Source of the DNA: Acanthaster planci
Lineage: Eukaryota; Echinodermata; Asteroidea; Valvatida; Acanthasteridae
Reading direction: 5' to 3'
NCBI RefSeq assembly: GCF_001949145.1
Contig: NW_019091521.1
Span: 1,072,710-1,136,709 of the forward strand
DNA: 64,000 bases
Below the pieces are notes generated by a model. That model saw only the letters and a list, made by a program, of their open reading frames with translations. It had not been told where the DNA came from and made no database searches. Both the position numbers and the translations under genes were made by a program. This document shows, piece after piece, positions 34,848 through 47,500 of the stretch. Each line of letters begins with the position of its first letter. Positions within the stretch are counted from its first letter, which is position 1.

Positions 34848-35504
34848 CACAGATGTGATATTACATACGAGTAGCTCAGAAAGGGGATTTTTTCACCATG
34901 ACCCCTAATAGAGTTTAGTAAACCTTGAAATGACCGTGAAGGATAATGAACTTTGAGTCTGGAGTAACTTATCTACACGTAAGTCATTAGCCAGAGACTA
35001 ATAGGCAGTGATGCGATGAAAATATCCTTTTAATGATTGACTGAGTAAAAAATAACTCTTCCTAAGCTAAATAGGTAAAATAATCAAAATTAATGTAAGA
35101 CAAACAATTTTACAACATTACGTAAATTTTAAGTACTGGTATTTACACAGTACAGTATCGAGGTCGTAAATTAGATAAATGGCTGAAAATGACTTCAGCC
35201 ACTACAACATGCAGGGTCACTAAAGAAACCCACACAAGTTTATAATCCATGTTTTTTCCATATCCAACATGAGAGAATTAATCATTTTGCACTTCATACA
35301 ATTTCATTACATTATTTTGATCGATTTGTGGATCTGCTCAATATATACAGTTCTAGGAAAAGGACTGAATAATAATTTTTTTCTGACTTTTCTGAGCTGA
35401 CCTAGTAAATTTATACAGTTTTAGTTATTCTTCATTTTGTTAAGAAATAATCACCGCGTCGAGGCGTGATCAAAATTGTCAGTTCAAGCCAATATTCCCG
35501 ACGG

Positions 35505-38500
35505 CTATTCACAAAAAGTAAGGGCAGTCCATACGTTAACAAATACCGAGAAAACTGCAAGGCCCCCAGTGACTACCGTCCCGGACCCGCCCTTCACATC
35601 ACCACAGGGATTCACGTATTCTTGGCAGTGTTTTTTGTCCCCCAGGCAGGCGGCGTAGCGCACCACATGCGCGATGTAGTTCTGCTCATGGACACCGTGG
35701 AAGAGGTGCGACATGGGCCCGTTGGCGTAGATAGCCACGTCCTCCATGCTGTGAGACTCGTAAGTTAACGGGATAGTAGCCGGCTGAACGAAGTTCAGAA
35801 CTCCTGGTCGAATTGTTTTTAAACAAACAAAATGCATAAACTCCTTGTTGGGTTTGAGACTTTGAACAGATTCACGTTAAAGAGGAACCAAGAGTTATTA
35901 TATAGTCCAAGTGGAAGGCGACATGAATATTTGTCATTCTTAATTAAATTCTGTCTGTGCATTAACCCAGAACTATTACATAAGAGGGCGATGTATCTGC
36001 ATATCACACTCACTGTGAGACATCTCTTTCTGCCGATAGCGCGTGCCTGCGCACGCTCACGAGACAGAAGAGATTATTTAGTCAGTTTTACGTGGTAGGC
36101 CTACCCATAGTAGGTTTTGTGCATAAGATACCAGGAATTCGACCAATGGTCTCGCTTGTGTAACAGACTCGTTCCTTCCCCGCGGGGGGGGGGTCTAATT
36201 TAATGCAGGGACCACTAACCAGACTAAACGACAAGTGAACTTGTACACACCAGTACCCACACAACTTTCAAGTCAAAGTTTACGCTTTTAAAGAAAGTGA
36301 GGGAACAGCGCATTAGGAGACGATATCGCTTACGTCTGCTATGTTTATATAGTTTGACAGTAGGCCTATCGTCTTCTGAACTTCTGGAATTAAGAGCTTG
36401 TTTCTTTGAATACATGACTCAGCCTCAACATAATTGAGACAGAGGTATGACAAAGCATGTTGTTGACTGTTGACTGCTGTGATGTGGGATATGAGGTTTT
36501 CAACACCCGAGGGACGCATAGCGCCCTGAGGCGAAGTCAACAACTGTAAAATATTACTGTCATCTGAAAATGGCAAGAACATACAAAAACTGATGTTGAT
36601 GCATTTTGATTCGGATGCCCATCGGGCAGCAGATTTTAATTAAACTTGTGATGAAAAGATAGGGTTAGCTATAGGTGTAAACCTTATCATTTGCCAAGAG
36701 GGGATACACTTTTTCATGAGTTTTCCTTTACATAACAGCCACCTATTGACAACGGTGACAAACTGGTTGTCAACGTTGCTAGTGTATCGTGACAATAGGA
36801 ACGCCATTTTATGTTTTGTTTGCACAGTATTGCCTAGATCTCGTGAAAGATGTACATCTGTGTGACATTTCTTACTTGTGTCTTCGTCGGTGAGGTTGCG
36901 CCTTTTTCCTGTAGTGTTGAAGCTGTTCTGCTCAACAATGCCCCCTGGTCCATTGGCATAACTGATGGTGGTATATGGCAGGTCGTCGTAACCGATATGC
37001 AAATCGCTCAAGCCTAAAATGAAGAAATTTGATACATTCACAACATTTCTCTTTTGTCTCTGTGTCCTTTTCTGCGCACTGAAGTCGAAGATTTACACAG
37101 CTAAAGAAGTGCATGGGGTAGAATTACTTGGGCTGCAGCAATTAAACAATGATCGATTTTCAATTTTCTTTTTGAAAACCACGCTGTTAAATAAGTCTTT
37201 TTGTGGAGCCAACATAAAAAAAAACATGGACACTGTTAAATGAGGAGGCCTTTGACAAAAGTTCTGCGAAAATGAATAACTTGCTCACACTGACTGTTAT
37301 CTTTGATTGGAAAAGGGAGCTCGAAGATAGCCATTGAAATACAGTTCATACTATGGGAATAGGGTTGTTGTTGTCACGTCAGTTATCAAGGTCACTAACA
37401 TCCTAAAGTGTATCGATATCACGTTAGTGTTATGGAGATACACAACGCCTAACGCCATGTAGCCCAACTAGTATTCACCAGAAAGCCTGGATTAATGAAC
37501 ATTGTGACAATTTTAATGGCCAATGAGATCACACGATTACTCCATCTCTTCCACGAGTGTTTTCGGATGTAAAATCATTTTAATAGGGATTCTGTGAGAG
37601 TGGGTATACATCAGCTCGAAAATCAGAGGGATTTCAAATGAACTGCATCATTGTGGTTATAAGGTTCCAGTTTAACACCAAATATCATATAATTTCTTTG
37701 AAATTTTAATTTGCAAGTAATAAAGAGACACACGTCATGTTACCTAAAACCGGGTTACATCAGCTCGAAAATCAGAGGGATTTCAAATGATCTGCATCAT
37801 TGTGGTTATAAGGTTCCAGTTTAACACCAAATTTCATATAATTTCTTTTGAAATTTTAATTTGCAAGTAATGAAGAGACACAGGTCATGTTACCTAAAAC
37901 TGGGTTACCCCGGCTTGCATAGCCACCCATTGTCATCACGTGACTGTGATCAGCTGTGACAATCACCAGTGTGTCTTCCTCATCGGTCATTTCTATTGCC
38001 TTGGCAACAGCAGCCTCGAAGGCCACCGTATCGACGAAGGCTTTGCCGGCGATCCCTTGGTGGTGGGCATGGTCTATACGGCCGGCTGTGAAGGGTATAC
38101 GGGAAATAGGAGAGAAAGTAGATTTTAACTACAGACATTGGCGATTTAAGTCAGGTCCGGATCTTTTTCTCCACAGATGATTAACCATGATTCATGTACT
38201 AAAACTACAACGTACGAAAATCTACTTGTGGTAAACTCATTCTTGTTGAGGGGCAGAGGTGTGTCCAGCGGGGAAAGGGGGAGGTGATACGTAGTGTGAT
38301 GATTTTTACATGCAGAAACAATTACACGATGATTTTTTTTGTTTGCACAAAAGGAAATTATTCCCCCCTCAAGCCCAAGACCAGGACACGTCTCTGTCGA
38401 GGGGTTATTCAAACGGTGGCCCGGTCTCAATTTCAAAACAATGCAAAGTTCTTTCTTCCCTTTATTCTAAAGGTGCAAAAGCTCAGGATTGAAAAGAGTC

Positions 38501-41500
38501 ACTTTTGGATGACGTCAGTGAGTGATATTCATTTTTTTTGTTTTACCTTCCACCATCAGGAAAAAACCTTCTTTGTCTCTCTGTAGGATCTGTATGGCCT
38601 TCTCTGTCATCTGGGCAATGGATGGTTCGTCGGTCCGTTCGGATTCGTACTGCATGTGACTGGTCTCGAATAGGCCTGAAGCAGGAAAAATGGTAAGCAA
38701 ATACTGCTCGATTTCCCAGAGGGATTGCCCACATATAACTGTATGTGTATCAGGACCGGCGTTAATGGTTCGTCGGTCCGGTCAGTTCCGTACAAGTTGT
38801 AGCTCTCAAACAGACCTGTCGCAGCAAATGTGGTGTAAAAATGTCAACGGTCGATTTGGCAGGTGATTCCAACTACCCACCGCTGATGAATATTGTAACG
38901 AGGTGTATCCCTGGCCCTAACGTGGGTTCGATGGTCAAGTCTGGGACCAGTTGGAGTCTCGACAAATAATTAATTGATTGTTTCAAATGATCTGAGATAA
39001 TTTGTATGGGGTAAAGCTTTATTACAATCTCTGTTGATTTGAGTGGTCTTGAGGAGAGACTATTAGCCACACACAGCTAATATGGCACTGTGTCACTTCA
39101 GCAACGCATTGACCAATGTCGCCAAGTGCAACCATTAGATGTAATACACAAACCAATGCCGTATCGCATGGATGCTATCAGCAATGCATGTCCAATGTTG
39201 CTCTACATGAGACCAATTACCAACACCGGACCCAAGTCGCATTGCACACCTCAATGTAAAACGGCCTAAACAACATTGTCCTGCATAGCCCAGGGTCACT
39301 GCCGTGATACCGCCCGCATGCACCAAGCACCACGGCACCATGGGCCCAGCCCAAATCGCTGACACTTGCCGAACAGTACCCAGAACAAGCTCTGCCCACT
39401 TACGCGTTCACACAGTCACGCGCAAACCATCAAGGGTGCACCCTCGTAATTAGGCCAGAAATACGTCCGCTGAGCTCATTAATAAAAGTTATACACTCAA
39501 AATATTCTAAATTAGAGGGTCCTGAGAGCCATGGAACCGGGGAATTGAAGAAATATGAGACTGGACCTCTGGGCCTGACTCGGGGCTTCCAATTCTGAGC
39601 AATTTGGAGGCAATCGGGTTTGAAAGTGGCACTATTTGAGCCATTTTACCGAGGGAGGTTTTTTCAAAATGTAGTGGAGTTTGTAGATATGTGGTAGATT
39701 TGTTTTCTCTAAGGGAAAAACGTGTAATTGACTTCAGCCTCATCAGAGTGGAATCCACATAACAAAATACGGTAAAGTATTACTTACATGTTCCCTTTGC
39801 ATGTTTACTGTAAAATCCTCGTCTTTAACGCTTGTGGACGGTTAAATCGGTTAGTTTCGCTGAGTGTGTGGTAAAACATGAATGTATCCAGCTCCAGTCA
39901 CAAAGACAAACTTCCTCTTATTCTTAGCTTCAAGGTGCAGAAACCAGCACAAAGCATCATACCCACGATGGGAGTCACACCGATTTTCACTTTATATTTC
40001 ATCAACAGGAGCAAAAGCTGAAACATACCAAGAAGATACTCAGTCTTCTCCGGATCCACGTCATTAAACTGTTCCAGGTTCCACACGAAGTGACTAGTTT
40101 CGTTGTCTGTACCAGCTAACCATTCATCTGTCCATTTAGTGCAAAAAATCAGATTATAAAGCTTCAATAACTTGAAACATGTCTGAAATGGAGTTAGAAT
40201 TTTCGCAACTTTGTAGGTGTTGCCATTTTGTGTATATTAAACTTTCATCTAAAAACTGCTGTACGTGCATTAAAGTAGACAGTCCAGCTACATGTATTCA
40301 ATATCATACAAAGGCTGTTGTGCAAAAATCTATCCGTCGAGTGCTTCTCCTCGATACCAGTAACCCAAGAAGCAGAACAAGAGTTAAAAAAGGAAACCTT
40401 TTGAGAAACAGAACATTTTATGTTTAAAAACATATTCATCTCATCTTATCTGATGTTCCTGCAGCCCTATTGAAATTATTGTGGAGCTAACAACTTCAAA
40501 GTGACTCGGTTAGGAATTTGATGAAAAGGTCACATGCTTTCTTTCAGATGAAAAAAAGGATTTCGGTAAGAAGGTGCGTATCGAATTCAAATACTCTGGC
40601 TGTTTTATGTTGGGAAAAGTTCATTTCACTCTAAAAAAAGAAAGAAAAAAGTTGGTCTATAAAATTAAATTCGAATCTCGAAAAGATATTATGTGAGAAA
40701 AATTTCAATCAAATCTTAGAAACATCTGAGGTTCTTAAAATTCATTGGGTTTTAGGAAATGCACGGTAAATTTCAAAATAAGCTGTATCTAAGTAAAAAT
40801 ATATCATTATATGCTGGAATTTTAAATGTTGCATTCTGTTTCTCCCCTCTTTTGAATCTAATTCTGCCAAGCTTGTTAGGGTCCTATAATCGGAGTTTTC
40901 TACTCCCTAAACAAGATAATGAAGTTCTTTTTTATAGTTTTTAGCAAAATGTATCGTTAATTGGCCAAAATACATGCTCAGCTTGAATGCTTTTTAGTCG
41001 ATCAATTCCTATTACCTATCAGATTGCGCCCGTCTGTCCGTTGGCCTTTCTCGAGTGGGTACTCGTAGTCGCTGAAGTTGTTGGGGATCATCTCCCGCCG
41101 GCCCCCGCCCATAATAACCTGGAAAAAGACAGAAGTACAGACAATTGGTGAAAATGCGTCCGTAGCTCAGCTTTGTTAAAATAGTGGGCGACAGGAAGTC
41201 TAAGTATTCAATATCTGACGCCATTGGTGATGCGTGGAGATCAAAGATAAGGTTGGATGACCGCCATTTTTTTGCAATGCTCATGCCGTATTCAACCTCA
41301 TGAAAATGAATGTACTCTCTCAGGTGAGTGTGAAACTGCTTTGAAGGTTTGCTCAAAAGTTTATTATGGTGCAGTCCTAAGCCAGGGTGGTGTTTATATT
41401 AAAATCACAGTCGACCAACTATGGAGGCCAAAAGCCATTCAACGAGCCAGTATAGTATTCCAGAAAGGCATAGATGGATTTCACATTATCGCCTTCTGCG

Positions 41501-44500
41501 CATATCCGCATCGAAACTGAGGCTCTCTGTGTTGAACTTCGTCGCGCCCGCCCGCGGAGTCGACACAGTGCATGCAGTATCCGGTTCGTAAGTGTGATAC
41601 CATCTCATTTTAAACCACGCCCACTGCACAAGATACACGGCCATCGCAGGTACGTTAGTTCTCGGGAAATTGCCATTGTTGTTGTTGTGTTTTTTTTATT
41701 TCACGTGTCGAGTCATTCTGAAAGACTCTTCAACAAAAATCTGCAGCCTGAAAAGTCTGAATTTATTATACCTTTATGTAGTTTTTGTCTTAACTCCTTA
41801 CTTTCAATCGTCTGATCGTATTAAGAATTGAAACTGACACATACAGCCTCGTTTTCAAACGTGGAAGTGCGCAGATCGACGCTAAAAGCGTTGTATTGGG
41901 ATCCCTCTATTGCTACATCTGCACCCGCTTCATTTAGGCAGGCGGGAAACCTCGTTCCAATGGGTACGATCTTACCGCGCCATGTTGGTTCCCATGCCTT
42001 GCGTTATCAAACCCTATTAAATATCCCACTATTTAGGTTATTTGAATTAGGACTTTATTCAGTGTGTTTATACACGACGCAGGTTTACGCATGCGTTTCG
42101 TGCAAGAGCGAGCGTGCAATATTTGAAATACGCGTGTGATTTGCTACAAGTTTATGTATACTCATCTTGAATAGCCAGACAGTGTCGTTTTCGTACTCTA
42201 CACGACCAAGACTAGTGAACGAACAAGCGCGCAGCCCATGGAGTCGAGGTTGGACATGCTGTGATGAGGACATCAAACTGGGCTTGAATCAAGACTACCT
42301 TGGTGTTCTTCCCCAACGTCACCAGCTGGTGAGCGATATCGGTACACCCAAGAGCCGCCTCCTCCTCCGGGATGTCCTGGTTGCTCTCCCAGTCGCGTTG
42401 CGGTGAGTGTGCGTACAAAGAAGCAGGAGTGGCGTGAGTCACGCGAGTTGTTGTCACGAAACCCGTTGCTTTTCCTACAAAGCAAGAATATAATTTTGTA
42501 ACTTTCTACTGTCTTTACTCTTACAGCGCAAAAGAACTACTTGCAATCCTTTCGGTTAGTTAATCATCTCGAAAGGTTTACCTCTTTTAGACATATGATA
42601 TTTTCCATTCCTTTCTACAGACTGGGGAAACACTGTTGCTGCAATGTCATTTTAGGGACGGCACTGTTTATTTTACGTAGTTTTTCTTTCAGATTACCAA
42701 CCCAGAATTTACTAAATGAAAGCAACTGTAACAAGCCTTTGCTGACTTGCCTTTATGTACTGAGACAATAATGAACTACCAAAGTAAAGACGAACTAACA
42801 TTGAAAAAATATCCAAACGAATGGCAAATGTTGGTACACTTCTGTAACATTGAGGAAAGCTGCTAGCCTGGCATCACAAGCACGTAAACGAGCACAAAAC
42901 GCTAAGAGCACCGAGATTCCAGTAAAAAGGAAAGAGATAAAATCATATTAAGGTCAAATGCAAAACAATCTGCTGGACTCTATTATCAGTAATCTCTGGT
43001 GGCTCTTTAAATCAATAAGAACCTTAATTTAGCTAATGCATGTGTACCGTACAAGTTCACAGAGTAGCGACATACAATAAACACAACAAATACAAATGAA
43101 ACCTCTTAAAACAGAGAATATCAAATTGATTCCCAGAAAATAAGAAAAAAATACAAGGCAACTCTCAAGCCTCTGCAATTAGTGATTATCTGCACTGATG
43201 AGATAATAATTTTATCATGAATGTGCAAATAGGTGAAGAAAGTTAATCACCCTTCGGGCTTTATATCGACTCTTCTTGAAAAGTTTAGCCAGTTTCTTTT
43301 TCTTTAAGCTTAAATACCTAATGAGTTGTTAAATTAATAGTTATCTCAAAATATGGAGGGCCTGACATTTCGATCCCAGCAGAATCTTTGTTTAGGAGTT
43401 CATAGTTATATGTTGTACTTGTACTGAATGCTACTGCGAGTTGTTAGTCGCTTCCTCCTCCAAGGTTAGATTATGTACTTTGGTGACTATGTACTCATGC
43501 CTGTCTTTTTGCGAGCGAATTTGTTTTATTTTGATTGTAACTTGAGTCTTTACTCAGCAATTTATTCTTTTTTCCGAAGGCTACGTTCACAAGCATGCCA
43601 TGTGACCATCGCTCAGCCTATTTTGAGATTAAAGGTGAATTTTAAGATATGTCAGCTTTTTTTTTGCAATAGCACTTTGGAGGCGGGCTATCTTTGTCAA
43701 GGAATATAGTTTACAGTTACCTTCCTTTTCAGCATCAATCATTATCGACTCCACTGTAGCGTTCAAGCTGGACCGGCAGTCGCCCGCTGTGGCTGTGTCG
43801 TCCACTCCGATCGCATTCCGTTTTGCCTTGACGCCGCAAAAGAACGCCGTGGCAGTAGCGGCCGAGTCCGGTACTTGCTGGTCAGTATTGTATGTCTGCC
43901 AGTTGGAAAAAAAGGGGGGGGTGCTAATCAGGTCAAGCGCTGGAATTAGAATGGATCGGTCACAAAAGGGAGCTTTACTGTATACAGCTCTTTGAGATTA
44001 ACATTCAAACCACAGCAATGTCGAATTGTATCGAAGAAAACGATACAATGTGCCTCTTTTGAGAGGTGGCAGCTCTTCTTGGTAGGATGCATTCGTTTAT
44101 AGATTTATAAGCCGATATTTGCTCCCGTTATCCATCAGCTGCTTTTATTACCGATTCGTCATCGCGTTGTGTCGCGCATATTCGCAAACAGAAAATTGCA
44201 TCTTCGAAATCTGTAGGTTGAAACTAAACTGCATTATAGTGCACAACTTTCACGCTGATCTGAAATTAGCATATCCGGACATCCGGGTTCTAACCATTTC
44301 TGTTCCAGATCTACTTAACTTCATTGATTCTAAGGCTGTGGCTGCCATGGTCGTCAGAAGTGTTGGTAAACATGAGGGAGTCATCACATTGACAAAGTAT
44401 GATGGAAGAGGAGAATCTCAAATATTCTCCAAAAAATCGTTAAATCAACAAATTAGACAAGTGTCACAAAAAAGGTACGTTTTCCTAAACTTTTGACGAG

Positions 44501-47500
44501 ACGTACTGGTGCATTGCAAACTTTTCCAAACAGGGGCCAAAGATAAGCATTTACCCTACGGTTCTAAAAGATGAGAAAAGTAAACAATTTGCACCATGCA
44601 GGCAAAGTTAATATGACTTTTAAATTGAAGGGAAGTTAAACTTATGTCATTGATATTTGCACTTTCTGTAAACATTACAAAAATCCGCATTTCTTGACAA
44701 ATGCTGAAGCTGTGACTGTGATGCAATTCCAGGTTGACGCCTTTCTAGGGGTTGCTTTTTGAATTGTAAAATAAAATCTAATTACTCATTTTTCTCACTC
44801 TGTACAAATGACTTAGTCACCAAAGAATATACAATTTCTGACTGCAAAATACCCAATCTTCTGACAAAATCCACGGATGAAAGAGTTTTGACAATAAAGC
44901 TCTGAAACGACATAAAGGTTTCGTCCATAAGAATGAAAATTAGCAATGTTTTTGCACCAATATCGACAAGCGATCAAAGTTACTGAGAAGCCGGATTTAA
45001 TGAGAGCAAAAATGTGTGATCATAAAGGAGTCCTGGAAATGGGAACTGCGCTGCGAAGGCTCTTTAAACTCGCTCACATACATGTATACCACAATAACTC
45101 GGTCATTTTCTTAACCTTGGTCAAGAAGACGTTTGTCATTGTCGGTGCAACGCACACCTGCCGTTGGCTGGCCTAGTGCGTACCTGCGTACGTACAATGT
45201 ACATGTACAATGCATTGTAAAATCAAGGCGAAGAGCAAAATAGAGGAAATATGCAAATCAGCTGAACCAGGACAAACGCCTTGATTCAACCGTCTGCGGA
45301 AGCTGTATTGGGCGGTGTCATTATGCAAATGAAATGAGCCGGATTATTTTTAAATACGCTTTTGGATTGGTTCACTGCTGCACAGTAACAGCATAATTCA
45401 AGTCGGTCGTAAGGTGAAAAGTTAACTGAACTCACACGCAGCTATGCACGTACATGACAAGTCAATATTTATTTTGCCAGCTGATCAGAGTAATCGGAGA
45501 TCGGATTCGCCTTTGCTTTTCTTTTCTTTACAGATTGTGATTGTTTTTACCAACGATTTAAATTAGTCGACAAACGCTATATGGCCTCATCGGTTGCAAT
45601 AAAGACTTGGTCGCAACGGCGCCTTCCAGTTTTGCATTTCCCGTAGCCTGTTGGCAAATTCATGAAAACGTCGTGACCCTACAGAAAGTCTTTTAAGGCT
45701 CGTCGCTGCTCGGCACAAAATCTCCCAACATTAATTTATCTGCAGTGGAGTTCAAACAACAAGACAAGTCATCGTGCTGCATGCAGTCGTCTCGGGAGAT
45801 CCACCAGTTAACATATTTATGATGCACGCCAGTTCACATTATGATGCATTATGCAGGTGCATACTTAGCTGGGATTGGTGACTGTGCACTCATCGCGCGC
45901 CTGCATCTATTCGTATCCGCATACCAGGTCGTGCGCTAGAAATCTAGCGCAAAAAAATAAAGAAAATCATAAGCTTAGACGGACGGTTGCACCAAGGCGT
46001 TCGTCCCGGTCCAGCTGATTTGCATATTTCTTAGGCCGCGAAAGGTCCCTCTTCGCCTTGATTTACGTACGCAGGTACGAATTAGGTCAGCGAGCGGCTG
46101 GTGCGTGCTGCGCTGCGACGGACGAGCGCCCTGACCAAGACTATCATTTTCTGGGAATAAAAATGAGTCAACTATACCCTTTTGTCAAAGCAGGATCTGC
46201 ACGGTTTTTACATACGGTTGAGTACGTTACATTGTTCGAAATACCCTATAGGCCTACCAAAACAAAATGCGTGCCACAGTGAAAAATGTGGTCCACATGT
46301 TTCCCACACGTCCACAAAGCAGAACTTCTCGCATCTCTAGCTTTTTCATCTGTGTTCTTGAACAGCCTTCATTTCTGTTGCAGTCATTCCTTGAGGTTGG
46401 TGCCTATCAGCTACTGGTATACCGAAGACGAAATTCAATGCAAACTGTGTAAACCAATATACGTAGCCAGATAGCAGAATTTTACAAGTCAACAATGAAC
46501 AGTTTCAGAAGTTCTGTCTTGTTGAAGAAACCATGGGTTCTTGAATTGTTTACAGTTATTTCAGCAATTTGAAAACCTAGGAAGATTAGATTTCTTAGTT
46601 CTGGGTAAGAGTACAATTACTGATATTCTAGGATTGGTATTCTGTGCGATTTGCAAGTTCTGAACGCACTCCTGGCCCGTGGTCGCTTGCAAAGAATAAT
46701 AATATCTAAACACGGTGTTTCCTGGTGTACTTGATTGACAGGAAGCTATACAGTCTCACCTGCTGTGTAACTGGCTGAATTTTGTTGAATTTAAGTTACT
46801 GGTAGTTATGAGTGATCGTGAGAATTATGCCTTGTGGCTATAATTAGTCCAGTTGCGTATCCCAGACTAGGGTTCCAGGCGGGCAAGATAGGTTGGCATC
46901 CTATGAATAGGACTGTCAAGATTTTTCTTGTAACAGCCGTGGTAGACGATATTTAACCCCTAATACGTTGGGTTCAGTGTCCTCTTGCCTTTCCGAGTGC
47001 TGGTAACCCAAGCTATTATCCCCATCCTCCAATTTCAGTTTACATATATATGTATTATTCTTCAAGGAACTTAGGGATTGTAGGGTCAAGCACTTAAACC
47101 TATACCCTCTGTACAACGTGGGTATTATTAGACAGCGTACTTTTAATTGCAGAGGATTTATATTTAGCACTCCTTTTTTGAATGCTTCTTGAGGCAAGAG
47201 CCCGTACCACCTGGCTGAATTGTCAGCCCTCAGCCCAAACCTAGCGTCGCAGAAAAAATATCAGAAACCTGGGTAGGTATGTTCGGCTACTCGCTATAAA
47301 ACTCTTCCCAATCAGCATTCTTGCACACAGCATTGCGACCACTGGCCAGATCTGAGATACCGAAACGCCACTTTGCTTGTTATCAACAGTCTCACGCATG
47401 GTCTCTATGAGAGATGATTCAGTCGTATTTTGCACATCCATCAAACATAGCGCGTCTTGAGTAACATTTGCTTGTTCGTGCAACAAGCAGTTAATTTTAG

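Larger units (their letters stand above)
28518..35504. other. Spacer between gene B (5' side) and gene C (3' side)
   Basis: A 7-kb spacer made mostly of transposons: a 621-bp inverted-repeat element (30004-30624), a small palindromic repeat (31437-31578) and a 3-kb hAT element (31805-34847). The stretches 28870-30000 and 30630-31430 are AT-rich with TA/TG microsatellite-like runs near 29100-29220 and hold no gene I can support. 34860-35500 resembles the 3' flank of gene B in part. Confidence 0.6.

Noticed and set aside
39738-39760. CTGATGAG on the minus strand, possible hammerhead ribozyme core
   Set aside because: The required GAAA box and flanking helices are not present at the right spacing.
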